A stretch of 64,000 nucleotides of DNA from Lucinisca nassula. Lineage: Eukaryota > Mollusca > Bivalvia > Lucinida > Lucinidae. The stretch spans positions 97,082,149 to 97,146,148 of the forward strand of contig OY757021.1 in assembly GCA_963580285.1 (NCBI GenBank), given 5' to 3'. Below are positions 53,706 through 64,000 of the stretch, in pieces. The position numbers and the translations under genes are program-made. Position 1 is the first letter of the stretch. Every line of letters starts with the position of its first letter. Under the pieces are notes generated by a model, which made no database searches, was not told where the DNA came from, and was given only the letters and a program-made list of their open reading frames with translations.

Positions 53706-53915
53706 CTTTTGGTTTCATTGCAGGGCTTCAGATGTCATTTCATCACCTCAATGTCGGAAAAGTTCCCACAAAATTGGAAGCAACTTCTCCGAAATGACCT
53801 AAATGGTGTTGACGGGGACGGTAAAATTGAGTTCAAACAAACATGCAAACAAGACGAAATGTCGTTGATATCGCTGTCTGTCTGGCTCAAACTGATCACA
53901 CATGAGTACGGGTAA
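53706..53915 (+). mobile_element. SINE-1 3' half
   Basis: From tttggtttcattgcagggct to ggggacggtaaaattgagtt, then a second scrap (ctcaaactgatcacacatga). Confidence 0.65.
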
Positions 53916-53945
53916 ACCGCTGAAAAGGCTTAATGTTGTGTAAAT

Positions 53946-54190
53946 GGGTTACCCTTTGGAAACAAGGAATACACCACCGAGATGAATGTAAGGAGTGCAG
54001 GCTAGCTAGTTTCGGACAATTAAGCCTCATAAGTGACCCTCAAATATTTTCCAAGTTCCACAATGGAATCACTGATACCATAGGACAAGAAAATATAAAG
54101 TACAATATGATGAAGGGTGGGGAGACTTTTTACAGACGTTAAACATGTTCTATAAGAGGGTTATCCTTTGGAAACAAGGAATGCACAACA
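53946..54190 (+). repeat. Dispersed repeat, also at 57120-57255
   Basis: Shares aagcctcatNaNtgaccctc and aaatattttccaagttccac with 57120-57255. Its first line (ctttggaaacaaggaat) recurs at 54166, so it is partly duplicated locally. Confidence 0.6.
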
Positions 54191-54750
54191 GAGCTGAAAA
54201 TATGGTGTGTACGTTTCGTATCCAACTTTGGGCGACCGCCGTATCCGATTTACCTGTAATAATAATATTGGCGGCGGTGAAATGTAAAGAAATATATAAC
54301 GACACTTTAGTTTTTATTTCATAAAATAAATTTGTAAATATTTACAAAATTTTTGCTGGAAAATTTCGAAACTTCATTTATTCACAAATATGCTGATATT
54401 ATTTTCATATTTTTTGGACAAAAATTTGCTATACCTTTTGTTGATTGTTTTAGGTGCCTATCGAAATGATTAAAATATATAGTAAAATGTCTATTTCTCT
54501 CCTAGGGTTTATTAACAAAACTTAAAAAAAAAAAAGAGATTTAAATACCATGTTTGAAAAAAGTTGCTGGGAAAAAAACGTAGTGGTGATAATTATGAAC
54601 GATTTAGTTTTTGTTTCAATTAAATAGAATGAAAATTACTATGTCCTTTTGGCATTTTGTTAGTAGTGGTATTCTTTTTTTTTCTTCTAAAATTCTGATT
54701 CGGACATTATCGGAAGACCGCGGAAAATATCGAGTTATAATTCGGGACAA
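54191..54750. other. Unassigned AT-rich interval
   Basis: No exon or element recognised. Confidence 0.35.
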
Positions 54751-54754
54751 GGCC

Positions 54755-54974
54755 TTAACACTTTTTGTACCGGAAACCCCTCAGAGGGTGATTAGCAAAC
54801 AGTGCAGGCCAAGATCAGAACGTGGCGTCTGATCAGGGCCCACAATGTTTGCAAAATGTTCCGCCAGTTTTCAAATAAATCTGTGAAGAAAACACAACTT
54901 GACGCCCCTAAATATTTAAATGAACTCCTGCTGTATAAAAGAAGGGAGATTCCATTTGGTACAAGAAGGGTTAA
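54755..54974. mobile_element. PB-hp MITE
   Basis: TTAA at 54755-54758 and 54971-54974. TIRs TTAACACTTTTTGTACCGG and, inverted, TTAACCCTTCTTGTACCAA. Hairpin at 54794-54852 with a damaged left half. Confidence 0.7.
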
Positions 54975-55299
54975 TAGCGACAATTATCTTTTCTTTAATT
55001 AGCGGAGCAGAAAAATATTATGATTGCAGTTTGTATGGTAATTATGATGTCTCCTTTGTGTCTTGTTGTTTTTCTAGTAGGTGTTAATTAGAATAAACCC
55101 TTCTTGAATAAGCGGAAGGGAGAGAATGATTCATGATCAATCTATAGAAAGAATTTCCTAGGGTGCAGAATGTGTTCGAATCAGCCATGGTAAACGAGCA
55201 ATTGATGTTCGAGCTACCAAAGTTTCACTGTATATGTTTTTGCATGTATTACCAAAACATACCTTCCAATTTGGTTGTAGGAAAAAAGTCATAGGAAAA

Positions 55300-55703
55300 A
55301 CATTTCCGCGCACCTATAAATTTGACCCTCTTAAACCTCACTTTTATATAATAGAACTGGGGTTAAAGGCGTTTACAGGAAAGTAAAATCCTATATTAAG
55401 ACCACCTTTTGGACTGTTCAAAAGTGGTCTTTAAGTACATTTTTGAACAATCTCAAAGGTGGACCCTGACCAGAGGATAATTAGTGCAGAAAACACGAAG
55501 AAAGATAAAGTGCAGCCTTAAAAAGTGCAGCCTTCAAAATAAGCTTTTTAAAGCAGATTTTGGTGGTCTGAATTGCGGAATTTCACTGTATTTTCCTTAT
55601 TTCTGCTCCAAGTCATACATGTTGGGTACTCGTTACTTGCCGAGGCGGTTCAGACTTTTTTTATCTGCAGATATTTATGTATATATAAATGTGTCTTCGT
55701 AAT
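55300..55703 (-). mobile_element. CACG-1 MITE split by a mariner-like MITE
   Basis: Left arm cgcgcacctataaatttgac to about 55380; resumes ttttccttatttctgctcc at 55590 and ends gtgtcttcgtaatg. The insert (about 55380-55588) is bounded by attaagaccacc and ggtggtctgaattgcggaat then ttcactg(TA). Confidence 0.65.
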
Positions 55704-55704
55704 G

Positions 55705-56110
55705 TAGGGCATAAACAGGTTTTCTTTCGCATGAAATTATATAATGTTTGCATATTATTGGTGGACCAGTGAATGCCCATATCAGATGCGGCATATGCTC
55801 TGGGTCTGGACTGTTCACGTATAGTCAGTATCATATGGGTTATTGTTATACAGAACCATTGATCTAGATCTGGTCTGAACTTTTTCCTTATTCGAAAAAT
55901 AATGATATATGAGCCTGCGCATGACAAACCTGCAAAAGGACCATTGCAACAAGCAAACCTGAGATGTGCACAGTGTGATCACAGTCTTTGCTGTTTTAAT
56001 GAGTCTTTTAAGGCATCCGGATTAGCCAGAAAGCAACACGGGAAGACTGGCCAGACTGAATGTAAATGCAGGTTGATCTGTGTCTCTTCGATGGTTATAC
56101 TAATTTTATT
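55705..56110. other. Unassigned interval
   Basis: Nothing recognised. One PB-hp-like half (ctctgggtctggactgttc) near 55798. Confidence 0.3.
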
Positions 56111-56114
56111 GTTT

Positions 56115-56218
56115 TGACTCTAAACCCCTCTTTATATAGAGGAAACTGGTGATGGGTAAACATTATCTTTTATTCCTGCTCCAATACATAGGTTGTGGGT
56201 ACTCGTTAGAAACGCCAT
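56115..56218 (+). mobile_element. CACG-2 fragment
   Basis: ctaaacccctctttatatag to gtactcgttagaaacgcc, then a small hairpin (atgccaacaaaaatgttggcat, 56238-56259). Confidence 0.6.
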
Positions 56219-56564
56219 TTTTTTATTGTTAAAAGCAATGCCAACAAAAATGTTGGCATTTTAAAAGTTGTGAGCAGGAAAAAATTCATACTCAAATGAG
56301 TTGATCACAAAATGTTTTATCACCTCCGCGCAAGGGTTGAGACCCATAATTCTACCCAAAACAAGAGACTAAACGGTCTGTTTTACTACACGTTGGTCTT
56401 AGATGAGTGGCCAAGAATGTAGGTCCAGGCCAGACGTCGAGACGTCTGAAATGGGTCTTCACCATGTGTTCACCGTTTGTGAAGGTATATCCTTCCCAAT
56501 TTTATGGCAATATTCAAATACACAAGAACATATATATGTTTTGAGTAAAAGTGTCTGGTCAAAC

Positions 56565-56695
56565 GAATGTAGGAAAGATAGTATCAGGAAAAAGAGTATC
56601 AGGAAAAAAAGTATCGGAAAAAAGTATCAGGAAAAAAATATAAGGAAGAAAGTATTCAGTTTCATGTAAAAGGGATAGTATATATATATATATAT
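56565..56695 (+). repeat. Tandem AGTATCAGGAAAAAA units and (TA)n
   Basis: Five irregular 14-17 bp units at 56575-56655, then (AT)n at 56678-56697. Confidence 0.75.
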
Positions 56696-56764
56696 AAAAT
56701 TAGATTTTAATGCAGCTGACATTTTAAGGTAAATTTTAGTGTATCTGATGCATGTAGCATCTCA

Positions 56765-56930
56765 GATCATGTTGTGGAACTTTTACCCGACGTTGAAATG
56801 AAATCTCAAGCCCTGCCGCCGAATGAAACCAAATAGGGTTCATGAGCATGGAGGTCCGACCTGCATACTTTAGTTTTTTATACATGTCCGTCTACACTAT
56901 ATAGGTCATTTTAGAGACATTGCTTTTTAT
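56765..56930 (-). mobile_element. SINE-1, shuffled fragment
   Basis: tgtggaacttttacccgacg to ggaggtccgacctgc, followed by a tail piece (cgtctacactatataggtca). Confidence 0.6.
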
Positions 56931-57414
56931 TGATAAAGCAGCGTCCAGGTGATGCGCAAATAAACAGGTAACCTTCGTATTTATCCTCTCTTTCGCGAAA
57001 GATAATCGGTAAACTCCGCTGGTCAATAAAGCAAGGTAATTCGTGAGGATTAGCAATCAGGAGAGAAAATTGGATTATGCCCCTTGATCTCAGTGGACCT
57101 TCAAAGTTCCATATGTTCTGTGCCAGGCTAGATAGTTTCGGCCGATTAAGCCTCATCAATGACCCTCAAATATTTTCAAAGTTCCACAATGTAATCAATG
57201 ATCCCAAACGACAACTACACTATGATGAAGGACCGGGAGACTTTTTTACGGCCGCCACACATTCCCTGAACACCAACAGTGAAAGGGACGTAAAATTTAA
57301 ATCAGTCACTTTGTCTTTTATCAAACTATGCAGTAGAGTCAGTTCATTTAAAACTTGATTAACCCAAAATGATTCTTACCATGACTGTCATACATTATTT
57401 TCGCAATACCGTAT

Positions 57415-57691
57415 CATTACGAAAACATGCCTTTACAAATACATTGCAAACTTTACCACCGAAAAAAGACACAAATTTTAAGATGAAAAATTGCTATATT
57501 TTTCTTATTTCTGTTCAAAAAATGGATTGTGGGTGCTCGTTAGAACCGCCGAGGCGGTTCTAACGAGTACCAACAATCTTTATTTTAGAGCAGAAATAAG
57601 AAAAATAAGGTTTACCCCTGTAAACCCCAGTTTTACTATATAAAAGTTGGGTTCAAGGGAGTCAATATTATATAGGCGAGTTTTTGTGATG
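57415..57691 (+). mobile_element. CACG-1 MITE
   Basis: Complete. The hairpin is closed to agaaccgccgaggcggttct with no loop remainder. Confidence 0.85.
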
Positions 57692-57887
57692 TACATAGTT
57701 TTTCACAGCATTAAGATAGCTTTGTATGGTCGTTTGTGAAGTTTTGGTTAGAACGTGGGAAGTTTGTTCTGTTTTTCTTCAATGTCAAAACCTTTCACAC
57801 CTGAGTTTAGGAGGTGAACCATTTCATTGTTTAATTTAGACAAAGTTTTTTTTTCTTTTGTAAACATTCGTTTTAGTTAAAATCATT

Positions 57888-58106
57888 CATCACGTTAACA
57901 CGTCCGTGAAATTAGCACATCTTTAAACCCCACTTACTCATGTTATATAGCAAAAAATATTATTTTCTTTATTACATGTAATTGTTTGCTCTAGAACAGA
58001 GATTGTAGGCGCTCTTTAGAATCGCCTCATAGAGGTTGATCTAACGATCACCCACAATCTATAGTCGAAGCAGAAATAACAAAAGTGTCACGAATCATAT
58101 TTAGAA
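57888..58106 (+). mobile_element. CACG-2 MITE, 3' end cut by a HINE
   Basis: CATCACGTTAACACGTCCGTG to gtgtcacgaatcatatttag, then the HINE hairpin begins. Confidence 0.65.
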
Positions 58107-58107
58107 A

Positions 58108-59380
58108 CAAGATGTGTTTGTGAAACACGAATATGTCCCCGGGCATGGTCATTTTTTTTCAAAGTTGGTCACAGTTCAAAGTCAAGGTCACATGTCAAGA
58201 CTTTTGGTTTGAGTGGGAAGCCCTTGGCACAAGGAACTTACATGCCAAATATGAAGGCTCTATATTAAACGGTTCGAAAGTTATGAACAATAATATTTTT
58301 TCTTTAAAGTAGGTCATAGGTCAGGGTCACAGGTCAAAACATTTTGCAGCTCTTGTCACAAGGAATCTACATGTCAAATATGAAGGCTCTATCTTAAACG
58401 ATTCAAAAGTTATGAACAATTTTATTTGCTCTTTTAAGTGGGTCAAAGGTCAACGTCATGGTAAAAAAAAAATGCATGAATGTAAGCTCTTATCATAAGG
58501 AACCTACATGTCAAATATGAAGGCCCTTTCCCAAACGGTTTGGAAGTTATGACCAAAATGTTATTTTTTTCTTTTAAGTAGGTCAAAGGTCAAGGACATG
58601 CATGCATTTTTTTTTGCATGAATGTGAAGCTCTTGTTACAAGGAACCTACATGCCAAATATGAAGGCTGTATCTCAAACGGTTCAAAAGTTATGACCAAT
58701 TTTAACTTTTTCTTTTATGTAGGTCAAAGGTCAAGGTCACAGATAAAATTTTTTGTGTGAATGTAAAGCTCTTGTCACAAGAAATCTACATTCAAAATAT
58801 GAATGCGGTATCTCAAGCGGTTCAAAAGTTATGACTAATATTATTTTTTTCTTTTAAGTAGGTCAAAGGTCAAGGTAAAGGTCACAGGTCAATTTTGTGT
58901 GAATGTAAAGCTCTTGTCACAAGGAACCAACATGCAAAATATGAAGGCTGTATCTCAAACGGTTCAAAAGTTATGACCAAAATGTTATTTTTTATTTTAA
59001 GTAGGTCAAAGGTAAAGGTCAAGGTCACAGGCCAAAAATTTTTGCATGAATGTAAAGTTTTTGTCACAAGGAACCTTCCTGCCAAATATGAAGGCTGTAT
59101 CTCAAGCGGTTAAAAAGTTATGACCAATGTTATTTTTTCTATAAAGTAGGTCAAAGGTCAAGGTCACAGGTCAAAATTTTCTGCATGATTGTGAAGCTCT
59201 TATCACAAGGAACCTTCATGCCCAATATGAATACTCTATCTCCAACGGTTCAAAAGTTGTGACCAACGTTAATGTTGTCCATGTACAAACCAACAAACAA
59301 ACAAACATACAAACAAACAAACCAACAAACAGACAGGGCAAAAACAGTATGTCCCCGCTATCGCTATCGGAGACATAAAA
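58108..59380 (-). mobile_element. HINE with about eight units of 140-150 bp
   Basis: Left (3') edge: GTGTTTgtgAAACAC hairpin, then atatgtccccg. Right (5') edge: (AAAC)n, agtatgtccccgctatcg, ctatcggagacataaaaa. Units share gtaggtcaaaggtcaaggtc, agctcttgtcacaaggaacc and tcaaaNggttcaaaagttat. Confidence 0.6.
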
Positions 59381-59589
59381 AATCTCTTTTGGGGTCATGG
59401 AAGAATGCATTGGTGTGACGCCTGACATATCTACATAACCACATACAATTCCATATGATATCAATTTCCAAAATAAGATTTTCTATGTGACATCGCCATC
59501 TAAGATTAGACTCTTGGACGGGAGGTGTGGGATAATTGTATCGATTCCTGATCACTGCATTCACTGCTATTCTGAGGGCTAAGCTATCC

Positions 59590-60212
59590 CATCACGTAAA
59601 CAGGCCTATATAATTTTGACCCCCTTGAACCCCTTTTTATTCAGTAAAACTGGGGTTTACAGGGGTAAACCTTATTTTTCTTATATCTGATCTAAAAATA
59701 GATTGTGGGTACTCGTTAGAACCGCCTAGTTGAGTACACATAATCTATATTTTGAGCAGAATTAAGACAAAAATTACAGTTTTTCATCTAAAAATTTTCA
59801 TTTTTTCGGCGATAAAGGTCACAATGTGTTTGTATAGGCGTGTTTTCGTAATTCATATCCCATATAATCAACATGAATGAATTAACCCATTTATACGGAA
59901 AAATCCAGAGTGGGTACAAGGGCAAAATTACATTACGAAAACACGCCTATACAAATACATTGCAAACTTTACCACTGAAAAAAAAAAAACCCCGCAAATT
60001 TTAAGATGAAAAATTGTGATATTTCTGCTCAAAATATAGATTGTGGGTACTCGTTAGAACCGCCTCATCGAGGAGGTTCTAACGAGTACCCACAATCTAT
60101 ATTTTAGAGCAGAAAAATAATAAAAATAAGGTTTACCCCTGTAAACCCCCGTTTTACTATATAAAAGTGGGGTTCAAGGGGGTCAAAATTAGATAGGCGT
60201 GTTTTCTTGATG
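59590..60212. mobile_element. Two CACG-1 MITEs
   Basis: 59590-59853 minus, hairpin cut to gaaccgcctagttgagta. 59931-60212 plus, complete with one stem mismatch (gaggaggttc). Confidence 0.8.
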
Positions 60213-60503
60213 AAGGCTCATAGCAATCATATGTTTTGTGATTATATAATAAAACAATTTTTGACTATTGAGTGATTGGACATATTGACCTTGGTTTCGC
60301 TCCAGTAATTATTGGTATTCTGTGATCGATGAACATGATGTGATGTCGACAAAAGAATACCAATACAGACCTCGGCTTCGCCTCAGTCACTATTCGTATC
60401 TCATCATGTCCAGTGACTGAATAGCCAATAATTATATATTTTCACATGGTTATCTAAAACGCCTAGCAAACAGTAAAGTTAAGATCCAAATTAGAGGGCT
60501 CCA
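60213..60503. other. Unassigned interval
   Basis: An imperfect inverted pair (gaccttggtttcgctccagt / acctcggcttcgcctcagt is direct; ttattggtattctgtgatcg) is visible but not a clear element. Confidence 0.3.
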
Positions 60504-60745
60504 GGGGCCAGTTGTTCAAAACTAACGACGTAGTTAGTTAACGTATCGTTAAAACTATGATCATTAAATATAGCGAATATGCTGAAATTTTTGCTGGAAA
60601 ATGTGAGCAGCTTTTGCATCCGCAAAAGCTGCTCACATTTTTCAGCAAAAATACCAAATTTTTTTATATTGTACTTGCTAGAGGAGTTAACAATATGACC
60701 ACTAACGAGCTCGTTAAGCTAACGATGCTTTGAACAACTGGCCCC
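60504..60745. mobile_element. MITE with GGGGCCAGTTGTTCAAA TIRs
   Basis: 17-bp perfect TIRs at 60504-60520 and 60729-60745; a central hairpin of about 30 bp (gtgagcagcttttgc / gcaaaagctgctcac). Superfamily not certain, PIF/Harbinger-like by its ends. Confidence 0.75.
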
Positions 60746-61099
60746 AGATCTTTACAGTTCTGATGGGTATCTATGTCGGTCTTTTGGGTTGGACGAGTTA
60801 GTCTGTAAGATACACATAGTTTGTTGTGCTGCTTAAGCAGTGACAGAGTCGCAAATATTCAAAACGTGCGTTTCTTATTTTATTGTGCATCAGTTGAAAT
60901 AATAAACAATTGATAACATGCAGATCTATAATAGAAAGGTTAAAAACGAAAACATAATATATCTTTTAAGATGAAGGCCGACTGTTGGTCAGTGGACTTA
61001 AAGTTACTCAGTGCATTTGCCTTATCGCAGATGCCTACGTGACTATCACTGAAATGTACGCAATGCAGGTACATGTACATCCTGTCTGACGTGCCACCA
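60746..61099. other. Unassigned interval
   Basis: Nothing recognised. Confidence 0.35.
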
Positions 61100-61329
61100 C
61101 ATTACGCAAACACGCCTATACTAATACATTGCAAAATTTATCGCCAAATAAAAAAAAAATGAAAATTTTTAGATGAAAAATTGTGATATTTTTCTTATTT
61201 CTGCTCAAAATGGGCACTCACAATCTATATTTTAGAGCAGAAATATGAAAAATAAGGTATACCGGCGGAAACCCCAGTATTACTATTTAAAAGTGGGGTT
61301 CAAAATTATATAGGCGTGTTTTCGTGATG
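61100..61329 (+). mobile_element. CACG-1 MITE without the central palindrome
   Basis: Both ends good. The hairpin is precisely missing (gctcaaaatgggcactcacaatc). Confidence 0.8.
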
Positions 61330-61439
61330 AGAAACAACTCTGATGCAACGGCCACCCATCTATAGCCGGTTGTGGGGTGAGGTTCAGAGTGAAAGTAAAG
61401 AGGGGTACCTGCAGACTTGATCTGGACTGCACTTGCGTG

Positions 61440-61516
61440 CATGGTTTGGTAAACACTGAAGACAAATATCAGAAGACGCAGAAAGTGGCGTCGGATCAGG
61501 GTCTACACTGCTTGCC
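61440..61516. repeat. Eroded PB-hp hairpin
   Basis: gcgtcggatcagggtctaca then ctgcttgcc on the right; left half damaged. Confidence 0.5.
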
Positions 61517-61528
61517 AAAATTTAAGTG

Positions 61529-61787
61529 TTAAGGAGAATGGGAACACCTTCAAGGGGGGCAACTCCTGCAAACGTACTTTTGTCTCCCATGTCAACAGGG
61601 GCAAACTATCCTGCGGAGCAAATTCTTTCCTTTAAGAGTAGACCCCTTTAGGAGAAAATTCTTTTCTTTTAGAGTTGACCCCTTTTTCAGTAAGGAGGGC
61701 TAATAGAAAAGCGAACAGGAAGTCCCGAAAATTGTCTCCCTTTGCAAAATGACCGAAAAGTCTACCAGCCGTTCCCGTTCCCATTAA
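61529..61787 (-). mobile_element. GAATG-hp MITE bounded by TTAA
   Basis: TTAA at 61529-61532 and 61784-61787; ends ggagaatgggaacacc and gttcccgttcccatt. The hairpin has lost most of one arm. Confidence 0.7.
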
Positions 61788-61880
61788 ACGGAACAGTCTA
61801 TGTTCTAGTTCAGGACTATTTTCCCCGTGACAATCGATCCACCAGTGTTGTTAGTGCTTTGAATATTTCTCCTCCACAAT

Positions 61881-62093
61881 TTAACTCTTATCTTGCTGTT
61901 CACGACAACCCCTATCTTTGCAAACAGTGTAGATCCAGATCAGATGGCTTCTGAAGAAGCCATCTGATCAGGATCTACACTGTTTGGCATTAAGTTTATG
62001 AATTTGTAGCAATAAATTACATCAAGTAATTTGATTTGTTGATAGACAGAAATGGGTGTGGCTTAAATGAATATTCAGCAAGATAAGGGTTAA
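61881..62093. mobile_element. PB-hp MITE
   Basis: TTAACTCTTATCTTGCTG and CAGCAAGATAAGGGTTAA. Perfect hairpin GATCAGATGGCTTCTGAAGAAGCCATCTGATC (in two 16-base halves) inside the wider GTGTAGATC stem. Best copy of the subfamily. Confidence 0.8.
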
Positions 62094-62215
62094 CAATGAT
62101 TTAAAGAGTTTTATTTCAAGTTCAAAGTGAGAATGCAATGCAAATGGCAAAATTAAACCTGCGTTGAAAGAACAGTACGATAACTGGAAACTTTATAAAC
62201 CCCACTCCATAACGA

Positions 62216-62686
62216 CATAACGAAAACACGACTATTGATTGTTCAAATACATTGAAAATTTAACCACAAAAAAAAAAAAAAAAAAAGAAAATTTTCAGAA
62301 AAAAAATCTGATCGTTTCATATTTCTGCTCAACACATTGATTGTGTGTGGAGCGTGATAGCTCAGTGGTCAGTGCACTTATCTCTGATGATAGAGGTCCC
62401 GGGTTCGATCCCCGGTAGCGGCGATAAAACTTCGGTGTCCGAACACGCTCCATTGGCATTATTGGCAGGGATGAATGTCATAAAGTGCACCGTCCTTCGG
62501 ATCTAGACGTTAACCCCCCCCCACCCCACCCCCCCCCCCCCCTGTGCAGGGAGATCCATCCCCTGTGCAAGTTAAAGATCACTACCATAATTACATGATT
62601 ACTGTATAGGCTTTCAGCCTGCAAACCTGGAGTGTATGTAATGTACATCTGCGGTAATGCCCAAATGTGACCGACGCAGTATCAGT

Positions 62687-62718
<32 letters not shown>

Positions 62719-62912
62719 TGTGGGAACTCGTTAGAACCGCCGCGGTGAGGCGGTTTTAACGAGTATCCACAATATAAGTTTTTCAGCAGAAATAAGTAAA
62801 TAATGTATGCCCCTATAAACCCCATTTTTTCTATATGAAGTGGATTTAAGAGTGTGTGTTTGTATGTGTGTGTGGGGGGGGGGCAAAATTAAATAGGCGT
62901 GTTTTCGTTATG
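62216..62912 (+). mobile_element. CACG-1 MITE split by SINE-7
   Basis: CATAACGAAAACACGACTA at the left, ggcgtgttttcgttatg at the right, hairpin gaaccgccgcggtgaggcggttt beyond the insert. Confidence 0.75.
62351..62716 (+). mobile_element. SINE-7 (tRNA-headed) with GAAA tail
   Basis: Box A GATAGCTCAGTGGTCAGTGC, box B GGTTCGATCCC, poly-C tract at 62513-62542, tail (GAAA)n. GATTGTG at 62339-62345 and 62716-62722 looks like the TSD. Confidence 0.75.
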
Positions 62913-62913
62913 A

Positions 62914-63150
62914 GGTGGCCACGGTAGCTCAGTTGGATGCGCGTCTAACATGTAATCAGGTGGTTGCTGACTCGATACCTGCCAGGTCGGCAACGTTCTT
63001 TTGTAGGGACTGATTACGGTCATTCTCTCTCTTCTGCTGATTCAAGAAGCATCTAAATATAGATTGAAGAAGGGCACTTTGTTAAACGTGCCAATGAAAA
63101 GCTTTATTTGGTAAAATGACCAGCTCCATATGACCTAAATGGTACTAACT
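62914..63150 (+). mobile_element. SINE-2, tail eroded
   Basis: Head ACGGTAGCTCAGTTGGATGC, box B variant ctcgatacc, body to gaccagctccatatgaccta. Confidence 0.7.
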
Positions 63151-63245
63151 AAACAGAATGGAACTTCCATTCACAGAGTGTTCGAAGAAGGATAACTTTC
63201 GATGATTTCTTTCGTGTATCAACTGTTGGTAGCCTACCCTCATCA

Positions 63246-63575
63246 CTAGAGCTGATCTATTTCTTAAACAACAGAGACGTTTAAGAAATGGTAGCATTAC
63301 ACTAAATACTGGGAGGTACCGGGTTTTATCACTTTGGGACAGAGCTTTTAGTTGCGTTCTAAATACCAGACTTGCTTCCATTGGATATATATCTCATGTT
63401 TTATTTCAATGTGAGAAAATGATAGGTATAAGGGACTAAAATGATGCATGTTTTATAAATATATCTGCAAGCTCAAAGAAATTTTTGCTGATTTTATATG
63501 GTCACCCCTCCTTTAAAAATGTTGGTTTTATTTACTCCGTACTAGCAGGTAAACAAACATGGTTGACTGTAACTT
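63246..63575 (+). pseudogene. C-terminal remnant of a non-LTR retrotransposon ORF
   Basis: Frame from 63275 reads RRLRNGSITLNTGRYR, and further on ISHVLFQCEKMIGIRD, then after a frameshift FINISASSKKFLLILYG. This matches the order of the C-terminal region of LINE ORF2 proteins (RLR..., a degenerate Cys-His knuckle with HxLFxC, then a short hydrophobic tail). Cysteines of the knuckle are partly lost. A different family from the LINE at 49.5 kb. Confidence 0.4.
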
Positions 63576-64000
63576 GAAAATGAGCCGGACAACATGTGGA
63601 TTTTTTCTCATTAACTTGTTGGGCTAGGATGGCTCTATAAACAAGTAAGGTTTGAAAAGTTTTGTATGTGTAGTTTTTGTGGGAGCAGGTAAAAGGTTAC
63701 TATTGTCGCCTATGGAAAACATTTAGTGGAAAGCTACCTATAGCAAAAATAGACCACTATCCTGTTTTCAGTCATTACATACTATTTCCACACAATTGTA
63801 GGTTCTGTCCAATTCTGTTTCATAAAATGTATACTCATGGCATGTATTTTGACATAGATACTGTAAAAATGTGATGGTAATGCTAATTTAGGTCTAACTG
63901 GATGTATTTGATGTATTTTTGCCTCTGACCTATGTTCTTGGGAGGGGGGGGGGGGTTACTTTGAAGCCATGTAAATCAGTTTTTATTAATGTGTTTGGAA
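63576..64000 (+). other. Possible 3' continuation of a LINE remnant
   Basis: Plus-strand pieces (WLYKQVRFEKFC; VKGYYCRLWKTFSGK) look like the stretch before a LINE C-terminus, but the frame is broken and the order unclear. A G-rich run is at 63941-63955. Confidence 0.25.

Noticed and set aside
1..64000. A bacterial-type defence or biosynthetic gene cluster
   Set aside because: No long adjacent ORFs, no ribosome binding sites, and pervasive eukaryotic SINEs, LINE and splice-like signals.

Overview
This is repeat-saturated eukaryotic DNA. It has no bacterial-type gene layout, operons or long conserved ORFs. It has tRNA-headed SINEs with target-site duplications, MITEs, a CR1/L2-like non-LTR retrotransposon, a Penelope-like fragment, and Helentron-associated elements (HINEs) whose tandem cores resemble the pearl elements described in bivalves. 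I infer a bivalve mollusc; the species cannot be fixed from the sequence. Protein-coding host sequence is almost absent. I see two plausible single exons (18316-18581 minus; 27425-27561 plus, with a stop codon) and three promoter-like spots (about 265-551, 8050-8230, 32440-32490).

Layout. 0-5 kb: a promoter-like stretch, a hairpin element, then a foldback structure of two inverted 21-bp satellite blocks. 5-14 kb: MITEs and SINEs, including a SINE split by a TIR MITE. 14.1-16.9 kb: a SINE split by a 2.2-kb HINE with a 155-bp tandem core. 17-26 kb: dense CACG-1/CACG-2 MITEs, one carrying a Penelope RT fragment. 26.1-27.4 kb: a TIR element with a nested SINE and mariner-like MITE, directly before the candidate terminal exon. 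28-39 kb: more SINEs, MITEs and palindromic repeats. 39.3-40.7 kb: a foldback element. 42.4-48.3 kb: a recent large inverted duplication, one arm of which has gained a SINE. 49.2-53.4 kb: a broken LINE with a 2A-like motif. 54-64 kb: MITEs, another HINE and a second LINE remnant.

Family names used here. CACG-1: about 280 bp, ends CATYACGAAAACACGCC, plus orientation begins with the arm containing CATTGTAAACTTTACCGCC. CACG-2: about 280 bp, ends CATCACGTGAACAAGTCCG and CATTACGATAACACACCCG, plus orientation begins with the first. Both share the central palindrome TTAGAACCGCCTC/GAGGCGGTTCTAA. PB-hp: MITEs flanked by TTAA with an inner hairpin GCAAACAGTG...CACTGTTTGC, piggyBac-like. GAATG-hp: MITEs with ends GGGGAATGGGAACACC and an inner hairpin ending CTTTAAGAG. 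SINE-1: head GGCCCCCGCCCATCGGGGC. SINE-2: tRNA head TAGCTCAGTCGGATGC. SINE-3: tRNA head GTTGCCTAGTGGTTAAG. SINE-4: tRNA head GAAGCCTCTGTAGTATAGTG. SINE-5: tRNA head GATAGCTCAGTTGGTAGAG. SINE-6: tRNA head TGGTGCAGTGGTAAAGC. SINE-7: tRNA head GATAGCTCAGTGGTCAG.

Most of the structure is hairpin or foldback DNA, at scales from 12 bp to 6 kb. The strongest unusual signals are strand-biased A-to-G hypermutated copies beside the 42-48 kb inverted repeat, the HINE with readable ends, the 2A-like motif of the LINE, and the SINE present in one arm of the inverted duplication only.
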